NCBI RefSeq assembly: GCF_002127325.2
Contig: NC_035444.2
Span: 78,923,392 to 78,987,391, forward strand
Length of the DNA: 64,000 nucleotides
From: Helianthus annuus
Lineage: Eukaryota; Streptophyta; Magnoliopsida; Asterales; Asteraceae
Direction of reading: 5' to 3'
Positions 13,001 to 23,207 of the stretch are shown one piece after another. The position numbers and the translations under genes are program-made. Position 1 is the first letter of the stretch; each line of letters opens with the position of its first letter. The notes beneath the pieces are model-generated. The model was not told the DNA's origin. It searched no databases and saw only the letters and a list, made by a program, of their open reading frames with translations.

Positions 13001-13450
13001 CTCTTTATTAGAGGCAGCTGAGAACAGACAGGCATCAGCTCTGGGACATTCTTTTGACATATCAACAACATAAACATTGCCACTTCTTTGAGCAACAAGT
13101 TTAGTTTGACCAGTTTTGATTATTGCTTCAATCCTTTTGACCATTTCTGGTCCAACAATCCTACAACAATCTTTTGTGAAGAATGACCCAAACCCTTTGT
13201 CACTCATTTGTGATACACTCAGAAGGTTGAATTTTAGATTGTCTATCAGATTGACATTTTCAAATTTTACATTACCAGATTGCACTGTACCAGACCCCAG
13301 AACTTTCCCTTTACTATTATTCCCAAAGGATATATCACCCCCTCCATGGATTTTAAAGTCTTTGAGGAGGGCTTTACATCCTGTCATGTGCCTGGAGCCT
13401 CCACTATCTACATACCAAAGAATATCAAAGCATGCAGAAGCTCCCTGCAC
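10044..13450 (-). pseudogene. Copia pol: protease, integrase, reverse transcriptase, RNase H
   Basis: Domain order is copia-type. Protease comes first, with WYVDSGGS near codon 12 (DSG present). Integrase has its HHCC region (HRRLGHTN, then CISCLKG) and Asp (HMDLFGP), Asp (RSDNGTEF) and Glu (EQNGVVERKN). RT follows, with active-site YVDD at 10977-10988. RNase H ends in SHSTTKHIDIRHHFVRD. Breaks: TAA at 11654-11656; a one-base deletion near 11335, just before the FAPVARLEAIR motif; TAG at 11097-11099 at a normally Trp codon; TAG at 10860-10862; TAA at 10497-10499. The frame ends at TAA 10044-10046. It is shifted by -1 relative to gag, and the two frames overlap around 13465-13485. That could be an indel or a gag-pol frameshift; given the other damage, an indel is more likely. 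No functional enzyme can be made from this copy. Confidence 0.93.
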
Positions 13451-13464
13451 ATGAAGTAAAAGGA

Positions 13465-16400
13465 TTAGTTCATTAAGGTCTCCAAAGCCAACAGGGCTTT
13501 GGATGGGGTTTCAGCAGTGCTTGGTATGGATGCAGAGTGATGGACAGTGGTTAGGTCAGGGGTTTGGACAGTTTTAGTACTGTTTCTTGCTAACCACTGT
13601 TGGGGGTCTTGACCAATCACCTGCTGATAACCAAAAGGATGCCTATTCACTCTAGGTTTAGAAGGCCTTTTGTAGGCCTCATAAACGTGTGGAATCCTTT
13701 GGTAGGACTGTTTTTCCCTGCCTTTTCTGAACTGATTTGCAGGGGGTGCATCAGTAACCTGAACATCTCTTTTGAAAGATGTTTGGTTCAGCTGTTTTGT
13801 GACAGCTGTTTCAACTGGCCCAAACAGTGGTTGTTTCTTGGTGAATTTGACAGATGATGATGATGATGATGATGGTGGTGGACTCAAGGATGTTTTAGCA
13901 ATGTACTCATTCTTTTTCACATCAAAGTTTTTGAGATACACACATGCTTGAGTTTTGTGGTTTGTTTTACCACAGACAATGCAACTTTCAGATGGAACAA
14001 TGACACTTGTTCTGTTTATATCATAAGCTTTTAAGTGGAAACAGTCTTTTGTTAGATGATTCATTTTCTCACAGAATTCACAAAACAAGTTATCAATTTT
14101 TTCTTTCTTCTTTCTCTTTTCAGACTCCTTTGCAGCAGAAGTTTTAACCACTACTGGGATGTCCTTGAGAGGTATGACTTTAGCTTTTGGAGCTTTAACA
14201 CCATCAGCTGATGTAAATTCCATTGGCTTGAAATTTTCAAGAATATCACACTCATCAGACCATTTTGGTTCAAACTGATGATTTTCAAGCTCCTCAAAAG
14301 TAGAGGATCCCAATGGTCTGTCAAGTGTGATTTTGTTACCAAGTTTGTCAGTGATTTTCACTTCTTGGCCCTTCTTGTTTGTGGGGATGAACTCAGTGGT
14401 TACATCAGTGGTTTGAACAGATTTTTCAAAAGCAGTGTTTTCATCATCATGTTTTCTATAACCAACCCCAAATTTCACATTGCTTTTTATCTGTTTTTCA
14501 AGCATAACTTCATACCCTTTGCATGATTCCACCCATCTCTCACATGTGATCTGGGTGGACTCTAACTCCTTTTTGCAAACTTGGTATTTTTCTACCAAAG
14601 TTTGGAGTTGGGTTTTGGTTATGCTCTGCTCTTCTTTCATGCTGCTAATCTCTTTGTCTTTTTCAGCCAATTTGTTTTTAAGTTCTTTTAAAGATCTTTC
14701 AAATTTGACTTCATCAGTTAAGATTTTATCCCGAAGGTTTTCGTTCACCTCTTTAATGTTAGCAAAAGCAATAATGCAATTGTCAGAACACAGTTTTTCA
14801 AGAACTTGAGGTGATACCTTGGCAGCAGCCATCATTGCACAATCACATTGAGGACTTTCTTCATCTTCAGCTCCTTCTTCTTTCTCACCTGTTTTTTCTT
14901 CTTTCTTTTCTTCCTTGTTCTCTTCGGACCATGGGTCTGCCAGTGGTTCAATCAGGGTGCCTGAACTTTCTCCCAACAGTATTTCACCAGCCACAGCAGT
15001 AACCACTGCTTCAGTCACCTCATCCACTGTTTCAATACTCAGCTGTTCCTCTTCAGTTTCAACCCCCTCCTGTATTGACTCTAATGCCATCAAACAAAAT
15101 TCATTATGAGAAGAAACATTGGAAGCATAGAGTGCAAAATTTTCATCACTGAGGTCCTCAGGCATACTGCTCCATTCAACAAACCCTTGAGTGAAAAAAC
15201 TTTGTTGATCTGGTTGTACTGCTGCTGGAGCAGTGGTTTGAGGTGCAGGCTGCACTTGTGCCTGAGGGACAGGGGCTTGAACATATTGGATCTGTGGAAC
15301 AGTAGTTTGGACATAGTGCACTGGCACAGGGGCAGCAGCATAGTGAGCAGTGTTCACTTGAGCTGCTGGGGCATATTAGGCATAGTGCACAGTGTTTTGA
15401 TTTTGAGGTCTAGGATTTGAGCTAGGATGAGTGATTATGGGACCAGTAGTTTGACTCCTACATTCCCTAGCGAAGTGTCCTAACCTATTACACTTGTAGC
15501 ACTTGATTTTCGATTTATCCAACCCAAACCTTAGATTCCAATGCAAACCTGGGAATTTTCGCCCTGTTCTTTTATAAAATTTGCTAGTTCTAACACTTAG
15601 CAAGGCCAGTTGGTGCAGAATGTCCATCTCCTCTAAGTCAGTGGGATCAAAATGTTGTAAATCATTGAGTTAAAAGCTTAGATTGTCTGACATCTGGTTA
15701 TCGTTTGCAGTGAATGCAAAACTTGTAGAGTGAGGATCAGGGTTGTTAAAATTTGCACCAGCAGTTATGTCAATGAAGTGATCATAACCCTGATCCTTAC
15801 CACTACTCCCAGATTCTTCTTGACCCAGAAGAGCAGTATTACCGAATGTATAATCATCAACGTTTTTTCCTGACTCTTGTAACTTCTTTTTTTGGTTCAA
15901 CTCCCTTTCATAGGTCAGGAGTCGACCGTGGAGTTGGGTCAAGGTCAGATCCTTGAACTCAGGTGAATTGCGGGTGACAAAAGCTATGGTGTCCCATTTT
16001 TCTGGCAGTGACCTGAGGAACCTGCTATTTTGAGTTGAGTTTGTAAAAGTGGTGTTAACAAGCCTCAGTTCACTGATGAGACAATTGAAACGCTCAAATT
16101 GTTGCGTCAGTGATTCACCTTTAACATGACAAAATGTTTCATACTGTTGGTTTAGGATTTCCCTATTGTTTTCTATGACTTCTTCGGTTCCCCCAAACTG
16201 TTCCTTAAGCGCGTCCCATAACTCTTTGGCACTGTTACAGCGTAACAGTCCAGCATATATTTCATTGGGCAGCGCTGATGCTATGATACTAAAAGCTTTA
16301 GCATCTAGTTCGATCTTTTGAAAGTCGGTTTCGGTATAATTTTCAATTGGTTTTGGAACGAACTTTTTAGCATCTTCAGCGCTTGGCACTGTGGGAACAT

Positions 16401-16557
16401 GGGGACCAAAGATGACAGACCTCCAACAACCTGTGCTTTGTTGAGCGAGGATGTGAACCATCCTCCTCTGCCAGATGTTGTACTCATTTCTTTTTAGCAT
16501 AGGTGGTTTAAAAAGCGAGCCGATGTCGTTTTTATCATCCTGAGATTGTGACGTCAT
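13465..16557 (-). pseudogene. Copia Gag, about 1,030 codons with two stops
   Basis: One frame from ATG at 16557 to TAA at 13465, broken by TAA at 15670-15672 and TAA at 15376-15378. The first ~290 residues are the capsid-like copia Gag region (NIWQRRMVHILAQQ near 27; AKELWDALKEQFGG near 110). A CCHC zinc knuckle (CYKCNRLGHFAREC) lies at about 15455-15500. Downstream are a Gln/Pro/Ala-rich stretch, an acidic Glu/Lys-rich segment, a coiled-coil-like region (about 14480-14760), and two further cysteine motifs (CEFCEKMNHLTKDC and CIVCGKTNHKTQAC). Gag would bind element RNA and form cytoplasmic particles. The unusually long Gag with a coiled coil supports a Sirevirus-like assignment. Confidence 0.9.
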
Positions 16558-16707
16558 TCTTGTTGTTTTACAGACACTGAGAAATCAACTTTAATGGTGA
16601 TTAATCCTTGCTCTGTTTTTCAACAAACGAACAAACGATCAGTATTAACTGTTATGAGCTGAACTATTTACGTCAAAATGATTGTTAAATCAAATTTGAC
16701 TGTCCAG

Positions 16708-16719
16708 GCTCTGATACCA
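16708..16719 (-). promoter_or_regulatory. Primer binding site, initiator-Met tRNA type
   Basis: Reads TGGTATCAGAGC on the minus strand, two bases inside the 5' LTR. This is the standard plant copia site complementary to the 3' end of initiator methionine tRNA, where minus-strand synthesis begins. Confidence 0.92.
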
Positions 16720-16721
16720 AT

Positions 16722-17450
16722 TGTTGGATCTGAGTTTGATTCTGATTGTATTTTGTGTTTGTAATTAAAGTGAAAATGGAAGTGTGTGAAGCGGAATTAA
16801 GATGGAAACAAAATTTGCATACAATCAAACGAGAGTAATACTTTGATCAAACATCTTTACACAATGAATCGGAAGATTGAATTTATTTCAATAATGATTA
16901 CAATGCTTGATGAGTGAATGCAAACTCCCCCTCAGCCAGAGATCAGTTGTTTGTTCGTGCAAAGAAGACGATGGTGCAAAAGAGCTAATAGAACAGTACA
17001 AAGTACTGAACTATTTATAGGCACTTGCAAACCACTGAGCATCTTAGCTGACATCACCATGAAAGTGACATCTAACCTCCTAATAAACTCTAACCTCTGA
17101 TCTATACAAACACTGCTATGTTAACTACTGCTATTACAAACAAAACAGACTATTGATCAGCTGATGCAACCTTCCACTACTGTGAACCCAGCAGTACTTG
17201 TCCGGATCAGCAGTGCTTGACTCAAAGCAGTAGATTGAATCAGCAGGGCTTTAGTCTTTCATCAGGTCTTTACTTGAGCAGTAGTTGTAGGTCAGCAGTT
17301 TGCAAGATCAGCAGATAGGAGGTCAGCAGATGTTGAAATCACTTTCAAGGGGAGAGACTTGTATGTAATCATCTGCTTATTCTAGATCCACTGCTCTGAT
17401 CCAGTTTTGGCTTTAATTATCTGTTCCTCTGATAGGGTTCAATCCCAACA
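16722..17450 (-). repeat. Copia 5' LTR
   Basis: 729 bp, beginning TGTTGG and ending CCCAACA on the plus strand, paired with 4710-5444. It is the upstream LTR because the primer site adjoins its inner edge. It carries the TATA-like box at 17011-17021. Confidence 0.94.
17011..17021 (-). promoter_or_regulatory. TATA box in the copia 5' LTR
   Basis: Minus strand reads CCTATAAATAG inside the LTR. A start about 30 bases downstream (near 16980) would transcribe gag. The same motif is at 4999-5008 in the other LTR. Confidence 0.6.
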
Positions 17451-17455
17451 GTCTC
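17451..17455. repeat. Target site duplication (right) of the copia element
   Basis: GTCTC, identical to 4705-4709. Confidence 0.93.
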
Positions 17456-18312
17456 ATTTTTACTTACCATACATAACTTTTGTTTACACATACATAACTA
17501 CATGACTACATTTTGGGTTTTAAACATTTACAATGGTTTAGACAAGAACATTTGATGGTTGGTTTGAACATGAACTATATACTTTGGTGGTTTGTTTAAG
17601 TGACATAAGTAACGATATATGTGTAGTATGCTACAAGCATGGTGGATACGCCGCTGGTACTTCCTATATATAAGTGCTTGTATCGTATTACATGACATAC
17701 CGTTATTTAAATCATTCAATTTTGGACTTATACATTTTTTGCAAATAACATATTTTTCATAAGACTTTGTTTTACAAAACAATTTATTTTATACAACCTA
17801 TTTTCACTTGGTTATTCTTTTAACCATACACTATTCTTTTATACATACATATTAGCTGATTTGTTATCGCTTTTCAAATATTTTTTTTATATACAAGCAA
17901 ACTCTTAAACCAGATCCATGACAAGTTTTTGTTAAACATCTTTCTAAAACCTAAGTCATGAATCCAATTTTCACAAAACCTATGTTACTCACAGGCATTT
18001 TTATGCTGACGTACCTATTTTCACATGTGTTTCAGGAGCTAATGCATAGGAAGATCGTGACACGCTAGGGTGGACTTGGTCCTTGGTGATATAAAATGGA
18101 GCTAGACTTAGTTTAATTATGTGATGTACTTTTGTTTTCTTCTATTTTAAGACAATGTAACATGTTGGTTCTTATTTTAAACGATGTATTCCACGATTTG
18201 GTTATGAATAAAATATTATTTTAATTACCATGGTTGTGGAACAATAATTCTGTTACAACACTCCCCGACGTTTCCGCCACGATTTGATGTTTTACGTGGT
18301 CGGGGTGTGACA
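17456..18312 (+). mobile_element. Ty3/gypsy 3' LTR, second segment
   Basis: Continuation of the LTR that starts at 1721. It ends GTCGGGGTGTGACA at 18312. The next bases (CAGTCTGAGAACGG) match the uninterrupted paralogous sequence from 41059, which fixes the element's right edge to within a few bases. The left target duplication lies outside the window. Confidence 0.88.
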
Positions 18313-18399
18313 CAGTCTGAGAACGGAGTCTATCGGAGAGACGCCCGATTCACGGGTTGAACATGAAATTTCATCAGGAACAGTTATCCTGGTCGAATG
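18313..18399 (+). mobile_element. Element E internal region, left fragment (copy 1)
   Basis: Matches 41059-41145 with very few differences. It is bounded by the gypsy LTR end on the left and a solo LTR on the right. The last five bases, GAATG (18395-18399), are the left target duplication of the solo LTR. Confidence 0.85.
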
Positions 18400-20311
18400 T
18401 GTCACACCCCAACCGATGGCGGAAACATCGGGATGAGACGAACAAATTGCTCAAAACAACATAACACTATTGTGACAATATGAATTAAAGTCATTTTATT
18501 AAAGCTAAAGAAAAATACATTGTTTCAAATAGTAAACATAAATTCAAACATTGTTTAATTGCTAAAATGGGTATCTAAAGCCATCCAAGCTTGTTTCTTG
18601 AGTCTTGTACTAATCAACCTGCAATATGTATTAAAATAAAATCAACAAAAGCATGTTGGCGAGTATACAAGTTTTCATACATAGCATAATACGTGTTTAA
18701 AATGTTGCTCATATCCAAATGTGAAATACAATATCATATTGACAGTATATTCGAAACGATGTTACTCTACGTGTCCAAACCAAAGTTTAACGCAATTAAA
18801 GTGCCTACCCAGAAGAGTATGGGTGGTTTTAACATAGATTAACCTAACAATACCCGTTAATATAACGAGAGGGGCGTTTCTCAACCTATAGCGCTACCAT
18901 TGTCAGGGGAGGCTTGTACGAAGTTAATGAACACATAGTCATGAATGTTTACATTAGCATAACATGTCTAACATGATTAAAATGTATCACATAGGGTAAG
19001 GATAGAGTGTGCGTAAAATGTTTGATGTTATTGTGATGTTTGATATAGAATACATATTGCACCCAAAAGTGGAAAATAGAAAATGGATCATGTATACTCA
19101 CCTAAGATTGCGTTGCGCTTCTTGTAAAATAACACACGAGTAAAGAAATCCAAAAGGACGAACGAGAGCGATTAGCCTAGATAGTAAAATATCATAACAT
19201 GATCTAGTTAATTTCTACAAGTTGGGTAATAATCCTAATATTTTAAGTTTATAATATAGTTAATTAGATATCTTATTTTATTATATTATTTCATTCAAGA
19301 TATAAAAAGGTTTAAAAAAAATAAATCTGTTAGTTATTTTTGTTATTATTATATTACGAGTTTTATTGTTATGAAAGAAAAAGAAAAAAAAAAGGTCAAT
19401 AGATAAATAAATATGAATAAAATATACACAGAAACCTTAACATTCCCAAACAACCTCCAAACCATTGGACTACAATTACAGATTTGCTAAAAGATGATTT
19501 CAATTTCATTTATGATTGTTTCACCAGATTCACATTCTCCTTTTTAACATGCACACAGTACGTGCATATATAAAAAATAAAACCCTTTATCTTACTTGTT
19601 TCCGTTAGGCTATAGGGTATGAGGGACATGGTTGGGTCATTAATCGCCACGTAGGACTATTAATGGATTGCTACACCACCCCCGTATATCATCCACCATG
19701 ATTCCCATGGATTAAACCATGGCAACCATGAGCCTACTTTCCATATTTAATATTTTTTTTCCTTTTCACAAAAATAAATTAAAGTAAAATAATAGTGGTT
19801 TGAGTCATGACCACACCCTTAGGGTAGTGGATTTGGATGATGGATTAGAAGTAGGTGACATGGCGCTGATGTAGAGGCTCATGGTGATCATGAGGGTTAT
19901 GACCACACCCTATAGCCTTATAAGTGGTGTAAGTATATATGTAAAGGATGATAGGAACAAAATGAGTTGAAGGTAAGTGTATACCGAACGGAAGGAACGA
20001 CGTAACCAACTATATCACCTTCTTCGTCAACAACCCAAACGAAAACTCACTGTTAAAGTTTACATAAGCTAGTTATTATTGGAGAGAAATAATAGATCGA
20101 CTAGAATATACCTACCGAAATAAAGGACGTTCTCGTCGTGAACTCCGTATGTCTCCGGTGACTTCGAAACGGCTTCCTCCGAACTCCGGCGGCTTTGGTT
20201 TTCTCCGGCAAAGGTATCGTAACTCTCCGATGAATGTGACCCTGTTCGAATGAGAGTAGAGGGGGTTTGTGGGTGTCGAGTTGTGTGGGTGAAAACGGTG
20301 ATCGAGGTCTC

Positions 20312-20321
20312 GTTTATATAG
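20312..20321 (-). promoter_or_regulatory. TATA box in the solo LTR
   Basis: Minus strand CTATATAAAC, followed downstream by the GC-richer 5' part of the putative transcript. Confidence 0.55.
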
Positions 20322-20540
20322 CCTTCTCGTACGTTATGGCAATGATTGTGATTGATAACAAAATGGAAACGCGTGAATCAATTATCGAAAATCAATATCA
20401 AGCCCAAAAGGAAAGATAATCAACGAAAAAAGGAAAGAACAGCCGGTGTCTCGCTGTCATCTTTGGCGGCAAAATGAAGGTTTCAATGGCCGACTTTGTC
20501 GCGTATTAATAAGGAAATGATTTATGGATTTGTGTCAAAA

Positions 20541-20605
20541 GAAGCTGTAGTGTAGTTGTTCGTGACTTGTTTGTTGTCCGCCCAGACCCGGGTTCGAGTT
20601 CTGTT
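20541..20605 (+). other. tRNA-like RNA polymerase III box pair
   Basis: TAGTGTAGTTG (20548-20558) fits the A-box consensus and GGTTCGAGTTC (20591-20601) fits a B box, 32 bases apart, as in tRNA genes or tRNA-derived SINEs. The T-stem does not pair well and no cloverleaf forms by eye, so this is not a working tRNA gene. It may be a tRNA-derived relic carried in the LTR, opposite to the LTR's own direction. Confidence 0.4.
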
Positions 20606-21101
20606 TCATGCCGTTGATATTTCTTTTTTACACTTTAATTGATTTCAAGTTTCTATTATTACACAAAGGCCCTTTAACTTTAAAGACTTAGTTAACTAGA
20701 AGGGTTAACTTAGTTAAGTTATACTAACTTGGTTAATATTTATAAATCTTTAAATTAATTATGTTAATATTTATTAATTAATTAAGAAAATAAATAACTT
20801 TTTGTTTTATTTAATTGAAATAAATTTTGAAATGTTACAGTTCAGCTCCTGAGGTTAAACTAACTGAACTAACGGTGCTAACCAAGTTATAAGTTAAATC
20901 TAACTAGTTTATAATAAAAGTTTGAAATGACATGATTATTTAAATTAATTAACTAGAACTATATATATAAACAAATTAAATTAGGATAAAATCTTTCGAT
21001 GATTATTTAATTCGTAAAAAAAAATTATGAGGTTTCAAAGGTTAGGATCCAAAATTCAAAACGGGTCGGATTTTGGATATCCGTTTTTGGCGGATGTTAC
21101 A

Positions 21102-23207
21102 GAATGGGGGATCGACTGAGCTGGACTTGGTGTGGTTTCCCGTTGTTTGACACGTCGTCACGCCGTCTCCGTAAAACTTCAACTTTTAACTTAGAAAACT
21201 TGTGGAATTTTTCAAAACATCAGATCGTCGATCGAATAGCCATCCGATCGGATGACCATCCGATCGAATGATTATCCGATCGGATGGCTATTCGACCAGG
21301 TGACATGATCTTTACAACCTTCAACAATTAAACAGTTTGATCAAAACTTCAAAGAATATCACACTTTCAATCGAATAGCCATCCGTCAGGATAATTATCC
21401 GATCGAATGGCCATCCGTCAGGATAATTATCATGTCACCCCAATTAGTGATGATATATCACTGTTTTAGGGCTTATTTGCCTAACCTGTGTTAGGGCTTA
21501 TTAGCCTAACGGAGTAGGAGAGTAGTTGTGAAATTCATGCTTACGATTATTTGTTCGAATAATTCAGTAGTGAGTGATGTAATCTAGGCTTTGTTCGCCA
21601 AGATTTATACGGTACCCTATACCGATGCCTTCTGTAGGATTAATTTAAATTGAGTCATTCTGAATCAGGGAAATCCTGTTAAACCATGATTTCTCTTCCT
21701 ACAATTTTATCTGCGTATTCATATACTCCTGATCGTAATTCCTATGAGATTCTATGTGTTAAATGGTGCTTCATTAGAGAATATTATCTGCCATTGCTAT
21801 TCAATATTAGGAGTTTTCCATCCTCACGGAAAAGAAGGTCCGATCCAAATACTCACTATGTCATTAAGTATGTATATAAGGTCTATTTACGAAATCTGGA
21901 GTCAAACCTCGAAAATTGATAACCTCGAAATCATGTTGTAAATCTGAATTAGTATCCTCTAAGTACGTTGACTAATTTTAGTTGAGAACTGAACAACAAA
22001 CCTTGGTGTTGACCCCTGTCATTTCGATGAAGGGTCAGATGAATCTTTCAATCGTACTTTTGGGAACTATGTCAATTTCAAAAAGGGAGAACCATTATCA
22101 TATCATTTCCTTCTTTACAACCGTAAAGTTATCCCAATGGTGCCAGAATTAAGACTCTAGTGGTGTGAGTCAGTGGATTGGGAGCATACTTACGATAAGT
22201 AATCCTTTGACTAATACAGACAAGATTTCGCCTGTATATAAGTCAGTCCATAATAAATCTAGCGAAAGAAGAATTATTCCTCTCTCCCCAACCAAATTTC
22301 CTGTATGATGCATTGGTAAGGAGTCTCTAGACCTCTGATGGAGCGAGTTGTATCAAGTTGATTGGTGTAATTGGTGTTAAATGAATCAGTGGCTAGTCAT
22401 TTTTCACAAAATTGTTATCGCTTCTATATTCATTTGGATTCAATAATTAAGGACGTCATTCTCATGATACGATAATCGGAAGTACCTCATGTTATAGTAT
22501 GGCTACACGGCATGGTAGCTTTCCACTCGTGATGTTACTCGATTGCTAACCACACCGATTACACATTTTGTTCTTACTAATTGCTGAGGGTTGTAGGATT
22601 TCTGCCATCCCTAAATCTCGAAACAATTACATAAGAATTCGTATTATGAATTCGTTTTTTGCCCACCTTCCTATGGTGGTAGGGATAGATAGAGAAACCA
22701 ATGTAGACATGTTAGAAATATAGTGTCCTGATCCAAGCTTCAGGAACTTAACCCAAACCCGGGTTGCTATATGATAGATTCACATGTTTTATAGCTATAT
22801 AATCCCCCGACGGATATGCAATCTTGTCACACGGTTCGTGTGGGTTAAAGATTCACTATCACTCATACGTGCCTAATGGCCATTATGACAAACTGGGGCG
22901 ACTTAATGCCTTTTTCGTTTGTGTTCTCAGCCCTATGTATCAGAACTCTTACATTCAGTCATTGTTACTGGAGAATACTTGAACAAACGAAAATAGGGGA
23001 TGGTACTGTAGGAATTGTGGATGGACAAATTAAAGAGCTACTCTGTATCAGAAATATAATCACTGTATTGTGATAAAACTAAACAGAAATTTGTAATTAT
23101 TAGCCAGTCTACTGACTGCTACAAACCTGAGTATTGAGCTTTCTATGCAAGTACAAATAGTACATAAAATAAATTTCAAGGACGAAATTCTTTTAACCGC
23201 GGAAGAC
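21102..23207 (+). mobile_element. Element E internal region, right part (copy 1)
   Basis: Degenerate interior of a gypsy-like element, matching 41146-42804 plus 49842-50287. It begins with GAATG, the right target duplication of the solo LTR. No long ORF remains. Just before the LTR it keeps CAAGGACGAAATTCTTTTAA, a motif typical of the end of gypsy polyproteins, followed by a purine-rich tract. A 65-codon ORF at 22876-23073 is kept in both copies but resembles nothing I know; it is probably chance. Confidence 0.75.
21230..21430. repeat. Cluster of CCATCCGATCGGATGG-type palindromes (copy 1)
   Basis: About nine variants of a TCCGATCG/ATCGAAT-centred word, several perfectly palindromic, in 200 bases. 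The same cluster is at 41277-41480, and a related cluster is at 40503-40590. Confidence 0.8.

Larger units (their letters stand above)
4710..17450 (-). mobile_element. Ty1/copia LTR retrotransposon, Sirevirus-like, 12.7 kb
   Basis: Complete structure with LTRs at 4710-5444 and 16722-17450, both beginning TG and ending CA, flanked by GTCTC duplications. Transcription runs on the minus strand. In element order: 5' LTR (16722-17450), primer site, gag (16557-13465), protease-integrase-RT-RNase H (13450-10044), a long extra ORF (9510-5494), polypurine tract, 3' LTR. The pol order (integrase before RT) is copia. The size, long Gag with a zinc knuckle, and large downstream ORF resemble the SIRE/Maximus (Sirevirus) lineage. 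The LTRs differ by about 18-20 substitutions and one 6-bp indel by eye (~2.5%), a moderately recent insertion. Coding regions carry many nonsense and frameshift lesions, so this copy is not autonomous. Confidence 0.95.
18400..21101 (-). mobile_element. Solo LTR of a gypsy-type element, 2.7 kb
   Basis: Starts TGTCACACCCC and ends TGTTACA, flanked on both sides by GAATG (18395-18399 and 21102-21106). There is no internal region. Read on the minus strand it starts TGTAACA and ends GGGGTGTGACA, like other gypsy LTRs here. A minus-strand TATA box (CTATATAAAC, 20312-20321) supports that orientation. The paralogous locus at 41141 lacks the insertion and shows the empty site. Solo LTRs form by recombination between the two LTRs of an element. 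No coding sequence is seen. Confidence 0.92.

Noticed and set aside
13450..13485. Programmed gag-pol frameshift in the copia element
   Set aside because: No convincing slippery site, and gag and pol carry many other lesions, so a simple indel is more likely.
20541..20605. Functional tRNA gene
   Set aside because: A and B boxes are present, but the stems do not pair into a cloverleaf.
22876..23073. Conserved 65-aa gene (also at 49956-50153)
   Set aside because: Conserved only because the whole block is duplicated; no homology or signals recognised.
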